Part shown: positions 7,128-14,742 of the stretch, in pieces
Numbering within the stretch: the stretch's first letter is position 1
How the letters are laid out: the number at the start of each line of letters is the position of its first letter
Assembly: GCA_047629975.1 (NCBI GenBank)
Contig: JBLHUT010000031.1
Span: 1 to 19,034, forward strand
Reading direction: 5' to 3'
Length of the DNA stretch: 19,034 bases
Source: JBLHUT01 sp047629975
GTDB taxonomy: Bacteria > Pseudomonadota > Alphaproteobacteria > Rhodobacterales > Rhodobacteraceae
Program-made: the position numbers and the translations under genes
The notes under the pieces: model-generated
The model's input: the letters and a program-made list of their open reading frames with translations, nothing else
Told to the model about the DNA's origin: nothing
Database searches by the model: none

Positions 7128-7750
7128 TACAGCGGTTTTCCCTGAACGAAATCCAATCGATGGCAAAACGTGCCGCGCGCGGAAGTGGATGCAGTTGGGG
7201 CATCGCCGAGGAGGCGGGCTTTGCCGCGCGCTGGCTGAGCAAACAAGGCTTGCCGGGGGTCGCCCTGATGGCCCGCACATTGCAAAAACCGGACGGCAGG
7301 CGGTTAGATACGAGCAAGCCGGTCTGGTCAAGTGACGCTCCGATCTGTCCGCTGCACGGCGGGGCGGCTTTGTTGGACCGCGCAAAAACACGCGCGCAAC
7401 ATCCGGTCACCTTTGGCCCGACACGCGATCCGGTGATTCTGGCCGCATTTGTCGGCGGGCTGAGTGGAATGATCCTGCAACCGGTCCTGCTCCGCTTTTC
7501 CAACGGGACGTTGTGCTGTGACAACGGCGTTCTTTACGGCGCGCTTGTCGACACCGCGATGACCCAAAAGGTCGTTTTCGAAATCGCGCCCAATCCGGAC
7601 CTTCCTGTGTTGATCACGCCAGATACCGGACAAGACATCGACCCCGCCGACTGGGCAATACTGGAGGAGCTGGCCCAAAACACCTATGCCCCTGCAACAG
7701 ACGCGTCACGCATCGCCGGAGCCGGAGCGGGCACATCGGATAACGATTGA
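7124..7750 (+). CDS. DUF3726-like protein, last gene of the M19-like operon
   Basis: This is a 208-residue protein of unknown function. The N-terminal pattern (V)IQRFSLNEIQSMAKRAARGS, then GIAEEAGFAARWL, matches what I remember of DUF3726; the assignment is from memory and moderate. The start is a GTG at 7124 that overlaps the preceding stop (GTGA). No internal ATG preserves the SLNEI segment. A central hydrophobic stretch, PVILAAFVGGLSGMILQPVLL, is short and Gly-rich and probably not a membrane span. The C-terminus is a low-complexity Ala/Gly/Asp tail (ASRIAGAGAGTSDND) that may be disordered. Its place at the end of a tightly overlapped operon suggests it works with the 565-residue protein, perhaps as its small partner subunit; this is inference. 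Confidence 0.8.
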   Translation: MIQRFSLNEIQSMAKRAARGSGCSWGIAEEAGFAARWLSKQGLPGVALMARTLQKPDGRRLDTSKPVWSSDAPICPLHGGAALLDRAKTRAQHPVTFGPTRDPVILAAFVGGLSGMILQPVLLRFSNGTLCCDNGVLYGALVDTAMTQKVVFEIAPNPDLPVLITPDTGQDIDPADWAILEELAQNTYAPATDASRIAGAGAGTSDND

Positions 7751-7819
7751 ATTGATGCCACCACCTTTTTCCAAGCGGTCTGTCAGCGGCTGAACATCAT
7801 GACGGCCCCACCCCCAACA

Positions 7820-7831
7820 CCACAGCTGTGG
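7820..7831. other. 12-bp perfect palindrome between convergent genes
   Basis: CCACAGCTGTGG lies in the 92-nt gap between the convergent DUF3726-like and GNAT genes. As RNA it would form only a 4-bp stem with a 4-nt loop. It is therefore a weak terminator candidate and could equally be a chance dyad. No U-run follows on either strand. Confidence 0.25.
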
Positions 7832-7842
7832 CAGTTACAGCC

Positions 7843-8370
7843 TCAGTTTTGTCCGGTGAGGATACTGCGCCGCTCCAGCAAGACAACATCGCGCCATTGC
7901 CCCGCCATCGGGCCATAGTTCATGCGCCCCAGCCCTTCTCTCAGGCCAATTCGGCGGAAACCCGTACCTTCATGAAGCGACAGGCTTCCGGTATTCTCGG
8001 GAAAGACCTGTGCGACAAGCGTCCAATAGCCGTGCTGCTCCGAAACATCGACCAGCCCCTTCAAAAGCGCGCGCCCGACGCCTTTGTTGCCAAACCGTGA
8101 CGACACATAAATGCTCACCTCCCCCACACCGGAATAGACGTGGCGGGCGGATACGCGCGAGAGCGCGGCCCAGCCTGCAACCTGTCCCGAGACTTCGGCG
8201 ACCAGCTTCAGGCCGTCTTCATAACTGTCATCCCATGTCTGCCATGTATGCACCTGTTCGCGAAAACTCGCGTGCCCGGTTGCCAGACCCTCGGCATCGA
8301 TGTGCGCAATGGCTGCGCCGTCACGGGCACAGGCCGCTCTGATTGTAAGGAGATCGGGATCGGTCGGCAT
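7843..8370 (-). CDS. GNAT-family N-acetyltransferase, Pat/Bar (phosphinothricin acetyltransferase) type
   Basis: This acetyltransferase of 175 residues transfers acetyl from acetyl-CoA to an amino group. The acetyl-CoA pyrophosphate loop is visible as SRFGNKGVGRALL at about 91-103, preceded by the beta-4 strand GEVSIYV. The C-terminal half (AQVFPENTGSLSLHEGTGFR, then GQWRDVVLLERRS at 157-169) is characteristic of the Pat/Bar/MnaT (COG1247) branch. Members acetylate L-amino-acid analogues such as phosphinothricin or methionine sulfone. The ATG at 8370 is chosen because the family begins with a short run into TIRAA. A longer frame reaching 8463 would overlap phnA and adds only unlikely sequence. 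No Shine-Dalgarno is obvious. The true substrate is unknown. Confidence 0.85.
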   Translation of the reverse strand: MPTDPDLLTIRAACARDGAAIAHIDAEGLATGHASFREQVHTWQTWDDSYEDGLKLVAEVSGQVAGWAALSRVSARHVYSGVGEVSIYVSSRFGNKGVGRALLKGLVDVSEQHGYWTLVAQVFPENTGSLSLHEGTGFRRIGLREGLGRMNYGPMAGQWRDVVLLERRSILTGQN

Positions 8371-8404
8371 CACAGGGGGTCTCGAAAGCGGCAGGTAAAA
8401 GGTG

Positions 8405-8432
8405 CACCCTCCAGCAAGCCGATGGCAGGGTG
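8405..8432 (-). terminator. Probable terminator after the phnA-like gene
   Basis: CACCCT (8405-8410) pairs with AGGGTG (8427-8432), and CCA (8411-8413) with TGG (8423-8425), around one bulged C. This gives a 9-bp stem with a 9-nt loop. On the minus strand it is followed by CACCTTTTA. It lies between the phnA-like stop and the GNAT start, so it would separate the two transcripts or reduce read-through. Confidence 0.5.
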
Positions 8433-8443
8433 GGGGCGAATTC

Positions 8444-8956
8444 TCAGGGCTTCTTTTTGACAAATTCCGTCAGAATCACGATGCGCTGCCCTTCGACGCG
8501 CCCTTCGATATGGGCCGCATTGTCGGCAACCAGTGAAATACTCCGCACAGCCGTGCCCCGTTTGGCCGTAAAACCGGCGCCTTTCACTGTCAGATCCTTG
8601 ATCAACACAACCGTGTCACCACGGGCTAACACCACACCGTTCGCGTCGCGGTGCGTGAGTGTCTCCACCACGTTATCCGCCCAAATGCGGGTTTCTGGAT
8701 CAAGATAAAGTTGGTCAAGCAAATCGCGCGCCCAGTCATGATCGGAAAGACGCCGCAGCATCCGCACGGCCATCACCTGAACCTCCGGCTGTTCAGACCA
8801 CATCGCAGTGGCAAGCCCGCGCCAATGCACAGGATCCGGCGCACCTGCGATCTGATCCTTGCACAGATCGCAAACGTCAACTGACGCTCCTGACGGGCCG
8901 CCCTCGACCGATAACGCAGCCAACGAGCCTTCGTGTGTACACAACGGACAAATCAT
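8444..8956 (-). CDS. phnA: PhnA-family zinc-ribbon protein
   Basis: This is a 170-residue PhnA-domain protein. The N-terminus carries a zinc ribbon, CPLC (C3, C6) and CDLC (C29, C32). The C-terminal half, from DANGVVLARGDTVVLIKDLT to HIEGRVEGQRIVILTEFVKK, is the typical PhnA KOW/SH3-like domain. A helical segment at about 41-105 (HWRGLATAMWSEQPEVQVMA) lengthens it compared with the short PhnA of enteric bacteria. Despite the name, the family's link to phosphonate use is weak, and no phn genes are nearby. The ATG at 8956 places CPLC immediately at the N-terminus, as in homologues. lepA lies 57 nt upstream on the same strand, so read-through from lepA is possible. Confidence 0.85.
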   Translation of the reverse strand: MICPLCTHEGSLAALSVEGGPSGASVDVCDLCKDQIAGAPDPVHWRGLATAMWSEQPEVQVMAVRMLRRLSDHDWARDLLDQLYLDPETRIWADNVVETLTHRDANGVVLARGDTVVLIKDLTVKGAGFTAKRGTAVRSISLVADNAAHIEGRVEGQRIVILTEFVKKKP

Positions 8957-9013
8957 AGAACAAAAGGCCGGATTTCGAAGAAAACCAACCCCGGAACCCT
9001 GTGGTCCAGCCCC

Positions 9014-10813
9014 TTATCCATCCATTTTAAGCGCGTTGATAAAGGCCTCCTGAGGGATTTCGACCTTTCCGAACTGGCGCATTTTCTTTTTACCGGCCTT
9101 TTGCTTTTCAAGCAGCTTCTTCTTTCGGGTCGCATCGCCGCCATAACATTTGGCCGTCACGTCCTTGCGCATCGCCGACAAGGTTTCGCGCGCAATCACA
9201 CGCCCCCCGATTGCCGCCTGAATCGGAATTTTGAACATGTGGCGCGGGATCAGTTCCTTGAGCTTTTCGACCATCGCACGACCTCGCCCATCGGCACGAT
9301 CGCGGTGCACCATCATCGACAACGCATCCACAGGCTCGTCATTAACCAATATCTGCATCTTTACGAGAAAGTCCTGACGGTAACCGATCATCTGGTAATC
9401 AAAGCTGGCATAGCCCTTTGTCACCGATTTCAGCCGGTCATAAAAGTCGAACACAACTTCGTTGAGCGGCAGGTCATAAACAACCATCGCCCGCGCGCCC
9501 GCATAGGTCAGGTCGCTCTGGATTCCGCGGCGGTCCTGACAAAGTTTCAAAACATCCCCAAGGTATTCATCCGGCACAAGGATCGTCGCCTTGATGCGTG
9601 GCTCTTCGATGTGCTCCACAAAGGTCAGGTCGGGCATGTCGGCGGGGTTATGCAATTCATGCATCGTCCCGTCTTTCATGTGGACATTATAGATGACCGA
9701 CGGCGCGGTCGTGATCAGGTCGATCTGGTACTCGCGCTCGATCCGGTCGCGGATCACCTCGAGGTGCAACAACCCTAGAAAACCGCAGCGAAAGCCAAAA
9801 CCCAGCGCCGCCGACGTTTCCATCTCGTAGCTGAACGACGCATCATTCAGCGCAAGCTTTTCGATCGCATCGCGCATATCCTCGAATTCGGCGTTGTCCA
9901 CCGGAAACAATCCGCAAAACACAACCGGCTGCGCAGGCTTGAAGCCCGGCAATGCCGTGGTGCAGGGCCGCTTGTCATGAGTGATCGTGTCCCCCACCCG
10001 CGTGTCGCGCACCTGTTTGATCGAGGCCGTCAGAACGCCGATTTCGCCCGGACCAAGCTCATCGATGCTCACCATTTGCGGGGTCAGCACCGCCAGCCGG
10101 TCAATCGGATGGATCGCTCCGGTCTGCATCATCCGGATCCGGTCGCCCTTGCGGATGACACCGTCCATAACGCGGATCATAACGACCACCCCGAGATAGC
10201 TGTCGTACCAGCTGTCCACCAGCATCGCCTTGAGCGGCGCATCACGGTCGCCCGTGGGCGCGGGCAGGCGTGTCACAATCGCCTCAAGCACATCGGGGAT
10301 ACCGATGCCGGTCTTTGCACTGATCCGGATTGCGTCAGAGGCATCGATGCCGATCACATCCTCGATCTGGGCGGCGACACGGTCACAATCCGCCGCAGGC
10401 AGGTCGACTTTATTGAGCACGGGGACGATCTCGTGGTCCGCATCCAGCGCCTGATACACGTTGGCCAGAGTTTGCGCCTCGACCCCTTGGGAGGCATCGA
10501 CAACCAGAAGCGAGCCTTCGACAGCGCGCATCGAGCGGCTGACCTCATAGGCAAAATCCACGTGACCGGGAGTGTCGATCAGATTGAGGATATACGTCTC
10601 GCCATCCTTTGCAGGATAGATGATGCGCACCGAGTTGGCCTTGATCGTGATGCCCCGCTCCCGCTCGATATCCATGCTGTCGAGCATCTGCTCTTTCATG
10701 TCACGTGCGGCGACGGTTCCGGTCAACTGAATGAGTCGGTCCGCCAGAGTGGATTTACCGTGGTCAATGTGTGCCACGATCGAGAAGTTCCGGATGTTCG
10801 AAAGCTTTGTCAT
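9014..10813 (-). CDS. lepA: Elongation factor 4 (LepA), ribosome back-translocase GTPase
   Basis: LepA/EF4 is a conserved translational GTPase that binds ribosomes and affects translocation or initiation fidelity. From the ATG at 10813 the protein is 599 residues, the usual LepA length. G1 is AHIDHGKST (14-22), G2 is ERGITI, G3 is DTPGH (80-84), G4 is NKVD (134-137) and G5 is SAK. EF-G-like domains follow, and then the LepA-specific C-terminal domain ending in KKKMRQFGKVEIPQEAFINA. The open frame extends 69 codons further upstream, but the extension lacks any LepA similarity. The conserved MTKLSNIRNFSIVAHIDHGK start fixes the N-terminus. No Shine-Dalgarno is evident before this ATG. Confidence 0.97.
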   Translation of the reverse strand: MTKLSNIRNFSIVAHIDHGKSTLADRLIQLTGTVAARDMKEQMLDSMDIERERGITIKANSVRIIYPAKDGETYILNLIDTPGHVDFAYEVSRSMRAVEGSLLVVDASQGVEAQTLANVYQALDADHEIVPVLNKVDLPAADCDRVAAQIEDVIGIDASDAIRISAKTGIGIPDVLEAIVTRLPAPTGDRDAPLKAMLVDSWYDSYLGVVVMIRVMDGVIRKGDRIRMMQTGAIHPIDRLAVLTPQMVSIDELGPGEIGVLTASIKQVRDTRVGDTITHDKRPCTTALPGFKPAQPVVFCGLFPVDNAEFEDMRDAIEKLALNDASFSYEMETSAALGFGFRCGFLGLLHLEVIRDRIEREYQIDLITTAPSVIYNVHMKDGTMHELHNPADMPDLTFVEHIEEPRIKATILVPDEYLGDVLKLCQDRRGIQSDLTYAGARAMVVYDLPLNEVVFDFYDRLKSVTKGYASFDYQMIGYRQDFLVKMQILVNDEPVDALSMMVHRDRADGRGRAMVEKLKELIPRHMFKIPIQAAIGGRVIARETLSAMRKDVTAKCYGGDATRKKKLLEKQKAGKKKMRQFGKVEIPQEAFINALKMDG

Positions 10814-11042
10814 AAGAGGGATATGTAAGGGATTCGGGGAACGGTCAATGGGGTGCGCGCTTATGAATGCCGCGTCATCCGTGATAAAGCGCCGCGCCTG
10901 TCGGTTTACACCCCCGCAAGACGCCGATTGGCGCAACTCCGCCACATTCGGGCACAGGCAATACCGGTCGCCATTTAACAGACTTGATGGAATCGCAGCT
11001 GCATGGCAGCATTGCCTCATAGATAAATTTTTAAGAAAATGA

Positions 11043-11056
11043 GGTCAAAAATGACC
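11043..11056. promoter_or_regulatory. Inverted repeat GGTCA-AAAA-TGACC upstream of the small secreted protein gene
   Basis: These are perfect 5-bp arms with a 4-nt A spacer, 31-44 nt before the ATG at 11087. The left arm overlaps the Shine-Dalgarno and the right arm overlaps the first codons of the 11-codon leader ORF. If it folds as RNA it would occlude the leader's ribosome site. It could also be an operator. Confidence 0.35.
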
Positions 11057-11086
11057 CGAACACTCCGTGCAGTATACGAGGCTTAA
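11051..11086 (+). CDS. Possible 11-residue leader peptide abutting the next gene
   Basis: The ORF encodes MTRTLRAVYEA followed by TAA, and the TAA directly abuts the ATG of the next gene at 11087. GAGG (11041-11044) lies 6 nt upstream of its ATG, a reasonable ribosome site. A second GAGG (11078-11081) lies inside it, 5 nt before the downstream ATG. There is no run of a single regulatory amino acid as in classic attenuators, so a coupling role is more likely than amino-acid sensing. It may also be fortuitous. Confidence 0.3.
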   Translation: MTRTLRAVYEA

Positions 11087-11398
11087 ATGAAACATCTCAC
11101 TTTCGGGCTTTTGCTGGCTGCTCTCGGCATGGCTTTTATCCCGACGCAGGCCCCCGCCGACGACATCCGCCGCGCCTGCCTGCAATCCGACCGGCGCGCA
11201 TCAACCATTGCGCTTTGCGGTTGCATTCAATCGGTGGCCAACCGCACCCTGACCAAAGGCGACCAAAAGCGCGGCGCAAAGTTTTTTCGCGACCCCCAAA
11301 GCGCACAGGACATCCGCCAATCCGATCGTTCCAGCAACGAACGTTTCTGGCTGCGCTGGAAAAGCTTTGGCGAAACCGCACAAGCGATTTGCAGCTAG
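11087..11398 (+). CDS. Small secreted cysteine-containing protein (conserved Rhodobacteraceae type)
   Basis: This is a 103-residue protein with a clear Sec signal peptide: K2, a hydrophobic core LLLAALGMAF, and cleavage after APA near residue 24. The mature part contains CLQSDRRASTIALCGCIQSV and a C-terminal Cys (QAICS), so four cysteines could form two disulfides in the periplasm. The motif RGAKFFRDPQSAQDIR and the final WLRWKSFGETA match a family I remember as widespread in Rhodobacteraceae. That family is often labelled arginine transporter, without visible basis in the sequence: there are no membrane spans or transporter domains. The Shine-Dalgarno GAGG sits 5 nt before the ATG. The gene stands alone, convergent with xseA 24 nt away. 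Confidence 0.8.
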   Translation: MKHLTFGLLLAALGMAFIPTQAPADDIRRACLQSDRRASTIALCGCIQSVANRTLTKGDQKRGAKFFRDPQSAQDIRQSDRSSNERFWLRWKSFGETAQAICS

Positions 11399-11422
11399 GA
11401 TCAGGCAACCGGTTCAGCCCGC

Positions 11423-13042
11423 TTAAAACAGGCTGCCCTGCTCCGGCTTGGGCCGTTTTGCCGGTGCCTTGCGCGGTTTGGCGGGCGTGGTTACCGGCGC
11501 GGGTCCACTGCCGCCCTCGCACGGGGCAACCTCGCACGGGGCAACATTGAGTCGTCCGTCCGCAAATTCGATCTCGAGCGTGACAGCCGCACTTGCGGCC
11601 TTGTGCGTCGTCACAACCCCTTTTTTGGTGCGCACGACAGCATAGCCGCGCTCGAGTGTTGCCGCGTAGCCCAAAGTCCGGCGCAGCCGTTCGAGGGCCG
11701 ACAGGTGATCGCGCCGTTGTCGCTGACCGGTTTGGGCGGCCTCTGAAAACCGCTTGGTCAATCGGGTCAGATCGGTGCGCTTGCGCGCGGCCTCTTGCTG
11801 GACCAAACCGATCCGCAAGCGTGACGCGGTGGCATCAAGTTGTCGCAAACGGTCTGAAATCTGGCGCGCCATCGCCGGATCAAGCCGCCGCGCAGTGCCG
11901 GACACCCCTTCGCGCGCGCCGCGCACAACCGCGTGCAACAACGCCGGGCGCAAGGCCGAAGCCGGGCCGCTCAGCCGCAGTTTTCGGGTTTGCACGCCCG
12001 TTTGAAGCGCCCGTGGCAACCGTTCACCCCACAGGTCCAACCGTTGCGCCGATTGCGCCACCAGCGTTTCAGGGCGCGGCAACGCGCGCACAAGATCGCG
12101 CAGCCGTTGGCGGCGCAACACAACCGCATTCACCGAAGCCCGCGACAGTCGCGCGCCCTGCCCGTCAACCCACGCCAGAAGGTCAAGCCGCACCGGCACC
12201 GCCAGTTCCGCCGCCGCCGTCGGCGTCGGTGCCCGCTTGTCCGAGACAAAGTCGATCAGCGTCGTGTCGGTTTCATGCCCCACCGCCGAGATCAGCGGAA
12301 TGGCGCTTGCTGCCACTGCCCGTGCGACGATTTCTTCGTTGAAACCCCAAAGATCCTCGATCGAGCCGCCGCCTCGCGCCACAATCAACAAATCAGGCCG
12401 CGGCAAAGCCCCGCCCGGCGTCATCTCGTTGAACCCTTTGATCGCCGCGGCCACGTCTGCGGCACAGCGTGGCCCCTGCACCGTGACGGGCCAGATCAGC
12501 ACCTTGCGCGGGAACCTGTCCCGCAACCGGTGCAAAATATCGCGAATCACTGCCCCCGTGGGCGATGTCACCACCCCGATAACTTCGGGCAGATACGGCA
12601 GGGCCTGCTTGCGCTGCGGTGAAAACAGCCCCTCCGCCTGAAGTGCCGCCTTGCGCTTTTCGAGCATCGCCATCAAAGCGCCAACACCCGCCGGAGCGAT
12701 ATCCTCGATCACCATCTGGTACTTGGATTGCCCGCCAAAGGTTGTCAGCTTGCCGGTGGCGATCACCTCCATGCCCTCTTCGGGGCGGGTGGCAAGCCGC
12801 GCAGCGACGCCTTTCCAGATGACCCCGGACAAAACCGACCGGTCGTCTTTCAGATCAAGATACATATGCCCCGAGCGTACCACGCTGACCCGACCCAGCT
12901 CTCCTCGCACGCGCACATGACCAAACTCGCCCTCGATCGTGCGCTTTATCGCCCCGGAAATCTCGCTTACCGAGAATTCAGGCGCATTCCCGCCTTGGTC
13001 TTTTCCCGAATCATCCTCGAAATCGTCGTCCAACAGGTCCAT
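11423..13042 (-). CDS. xseA: Exodeoxyribonuclease VII large subunit
   Basis: XseA with XseB degrades single-stranded DNA bidirectionally into oligonucleotides. The protein is 539 residues from the ATG at 13042. It has an N-terminal OB-fold (FSVSEISGAIKRTIEGEFGH onward). The nuclease domain holds family hallmarks GVVTSPTGAVIRDILHRL, LLIVARGGGSIEDLWGFNEE, SAVGHETDTTLIDFVSD and RAPTPTAAAELAVP. A long basic helical region follows, then an Ala/Pro/Lys-rich tail ending PKPEQGSLF. The start follows AAGG at suitable spacing. The frame stays open for 153 codons more upstream, but that part overlaps purD on the other strand and is not XseA-like. No xseB is in the window. The tail carries a small tandem duplication (separate entry). 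Confidence 0.96.
   Translation of the reverse strand: MDLLDDDFEDDSGKDQGGNAPEFSVSEISGAIKRTIEGEFGHVRVRGELGRVSVVRSGHMYLDLKDDRSVLSGVIWKGVAARLATRPEEGMEVIATGKLTTFGGQSKYQMVIEDIAPAGVGALMAMLEKRKAALQAEGLFSPQRKQALPYLPEVIGVVTSPTGAVIRDILHRLRDRFPRKVLIWPVTVQGPRCAADVAAAIKGFNEMTPGGALPRPDLLIVARGGGSIEDLWGFNEEIVARAVAASAIPLISAVGHETDTTLIDFVSDKRAPTPTAAAELAVPVRLDLLAWVDGQGARLSRASVNAVVLRRQRLRDLVRALPRPETLVAQSAQRLDLWGERLPRALQTGVQTRKLRLSGPASALRPALLHAVVRGAREGVSGTARRLDPAMARQISDRLRQLDATASRLRIGLVQQEAARKRTDLTRLTKRFSEAAQTGQRQRRDHLSALERLRRTLGYAATLERGYAVVRTKKGVVTTHKAASAAVTLEIEFADGRLNVAPCEVAPCEGGSGPAPVTTPAKPRKAPAKRPKPEQGSLF
11515..11544. repeat. Two-copy 15-bp tandem repeat inside the xseA tail
   Basis: The 15-bp unit CCTCGCACGGGGCAA occurs twice in direct succession (11515-11529 and 11530-11544). 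On the coding strand it duplicates five residues, giving NVAPCEVAPCEGG in the low-complexity C-terminal tail of XseA. Being in frame and in a tail region it should be tolerated. It is a probable slippage site. Confidence 0.9.
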
Positions 13043-13112
13043 CGTCTTGCCTTGTACTGCGTGCTGGCAAACCTTAGAACGCCGGCAGGCAAAGACCAAG
13101 CGGAGCGCGCAC

Positions 13113-14375
13113 ATGAATATTCTGATCCTAGGCGGTGGTGGCCGTGAACATGCGCTGGCATGGGCGATCAAGCAGAACCCGAAATGCGACCGGATGATCG
13201 TCGCACCGGGCAATGCCGGGATTGCGGCGCTTGCTGAATGTGCGGATCTGGATATTTGCGACGGCGGCGCGGTTGTGACCTTTGCCGAGGAAAACGCCGT
13301 CGATTTCGTGGTGATCGGCCCCGAGGCCCCGCTGGCGGCCGGTGTGGCCGACAGGTTGACCGAGGCGGGCATTCTCGCGTTTGGCCCCTCGGCGGAGGCA
13401 GCCAAGCTTGAGGCCTCCAAGCGGTTCACAAAAGAAATCTGTGATGCCTGCGGTGCCCCCACCGCCGCTTGGGCACGGTTTACCGAAAGCGCGCCCGCCA
13501 AGGATTATATCCGCCAACACGGCGCGCCGATCGTGGTCAAGGCAGACGGGCTGGCCGCGGGAAAAGGCGTGATCGTGGCCATGACAGAGGCCGAGGCCCT
13601 TGCCGGCATCGACGAGATGTTCTCAGGGGCGTTCGGGGCCGCCGGCGCCGAGGTCGTGATCGAAGAATTCATGGACGGCGAAGAGGCCAGCTTTTTTGTG
13701 CTGTGCGACGGCAAGGACGTGCTGGCCATCGGCACAGCACAAGACCACAAACGCGTGGGCGACGGCGACACCGGCCCCAACACCGGCGGCATGGGGGCGT
13801 ATTCCCCCGCTCCCGTTTTGACCGATGCCATCGCCGAGGCCGCGCTGGAGCAGATCATCCGCCCCACGATGGCCGAAATGGCCCGACGCGGCACACCTTA
13901 CCGCGGGGTGCTTTACGCCGGTCTGATGATCAAGGACGGCGCACCGAGGCTTGTCGAGTATAACGCCCGCTTCGGGGATCCTGAATGTCAGGTCCTGATG
14001 ATGCGGTTGGGCGGGCAGGTGCTTGACCTCGTTCAGGCCTGTGCCGAAGAGCGACTGGCAGGGATGCAGGTCCATTGGGCCGACGACCATGCCTTAAGCG
14101 TGGTTCTTGCAACCAAGGGCTACCCCGGCGCCTACACCAAGGGCAGTGTTATCAACGGGTTGGACAAGCTGCCCGAAAGCAGCAACCAGATGACCTTTCA
14201 CGCTGGAACCAGCGATGAAAACGGCCGGACCCTTGCCACGGGTGGACGGGTTCTGAATGCCACTGCACGCGCCTCGACCTTGGAACAGGCCCGGGCAGAC
14301 GCCTATGCCCTGACCCACGCTGTCGACTGGCCCGAGGGGTTTTTCAGATCCGATATCGGCTGGCGCGCCCTTTAG
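13113..14375 (+). CDS. purD: Phosphoribosylamine-glycine ligase (GARS)
   Basis: PurD makes glycinamide ribonucleotide from phosphoribosylamine, glycine and ATP, the second step of purine synthesis. The protein is 420 residues, the normal length, starting MNILILGGGGREHALAW. ATP-grasp motifs are visible: VKADGLAAGKGVIV, VVIEEFMDGEEASFF, the GARS signature DTGPNTGGMGAYSPAP, and EYNARFGDPECQ near the metal site. The ATG at 13113 is chosen for the family N-terminus and the GGAG Shine-Dalgarno at 13102-13105, 7 nt upstream. An open frame 58 codons further upstream overlaps xseA and has no PurD similarity. The 70-nt gap to xseA must hold both divergent promoters. Confidence 0.97.
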   Translation: MNILILGGGGREHALAWAIKQNPKCDRMIVAPGNAGIAALAECADLDICDGGAVVTFAEENAVDFVVIGPEAPLAAGVADRLTEAGILAFGPSAEAAKLEASKRFTKEICDACGAPTAAWARFTESAPAKDYIRQHGAPIVVKADGLAAGKGVIVAMTEAEALAGIDEMFSGAFGAAGAEVVIEEFMDGEEASFFVLCDGKDVLAIGTAQDHKRVGDGDTGPNTGGMGAYSPAPVLTDAIAEAALEQIIRPTMAEMARRGTPYRGVLYAGLMIKDGAPRLVEYNARFGDPECQVLMMRLGGQVLDLVQACAEERLAGMQVHWADDHALSVVLATKGYPGAYTKGSVINGLDKLPESSNQMTFHAGTSDENGRTLATGGRVLNATARASTLEQARADAYALTHAVDWPEGFFRSDIGWRAL

Positions 14376-14742
14376 CGACTGGCGCGCACGTTCGCACGAT
14401 GCGCAACCGTCCAAAAAGGTTACTGAACTGACGCAGGGCAATCCCCGTCAGGCAAATGTCGGACACCAAGGATCACCTTGTGGCGCGGGCTGGTATTGCG
14501 ACAGGGCCTTGCCAGGATCGAACCGGTCCTTCGCGCCGGATCGGGACCGTCGTCGCCCCAGGGGAAGCAGGCGCTGCCGTCTTTGGTTCCGCAACGGTAT
14601 CGACCCGGCGTCAACTGATCGCTTGCCTCTTTTCTTGACGACATAAAATCGAGCATCGCGAACTGCTGTTGCGAAAGGTGCATTCTGGATCCATCCGCAC
14701 CTTCAACACAGCAGGTCGCGACCGCGCAAGGGGTTTCAACAT
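14376..14742. other. Gap between purD and the aminotransferase gene, no confident gene
   Basis: These 367 nt separate the convergent purD and aminotransferase genes. The only notable content is a weak minus-strand ORF (listed separately) and an imperfect stem, TGACG (14429-14433) with CGTCA (14446-14450) plus GGG/CCC inside. On the minus strand that stem is followed after about 11 nt by a TTTTT run, as in a terminator. No strong terminator for purD is visible on the plus strand. Confidence 0.5.
14420..14683 (-). CDS. Weak candidate small ORF downstream of the aminotransferase gene
   Basis: This 87-residue ORF runs from an ATG at 14683. It could be extended to a TTG at 14746 that overlaps the aminotransferase stop. 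The sequence includes LTPGRYRCGTKDGSACFPWG and several cysteines, which looks more protein-like than random. However, the codons include AGA, AGG and CGA, which are rarer in the neighbours, and no domain is recognised. The Shine-Dalgarno is poor. It may be a real small gene, a decayed remnant or chance. Confidence 0.25.
   Translation of the reverse strand: MHLSQQQFAMLDFMSSRKEASDQLTPGRYRCGTKDGSACFPWGDDGPDPARRTGSILARPCRNTSPRHKVILGVRHLPDGDCPASVQ

Noticed and set aside
11087..11398. Arginine transporter function for the small secreted protein
   Set aside because: The label is common in databases as I remember, but the sequence shows only a signal peptide and four cysteines, with no membrane spans or binding-protein fold.
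13043..13501. N-terminal extension of xseA
   Set aside because: It overlaps purD on the opposite strand, has no XseA similarity, and the MDLLDDDFEDD start has its own ribosome site.
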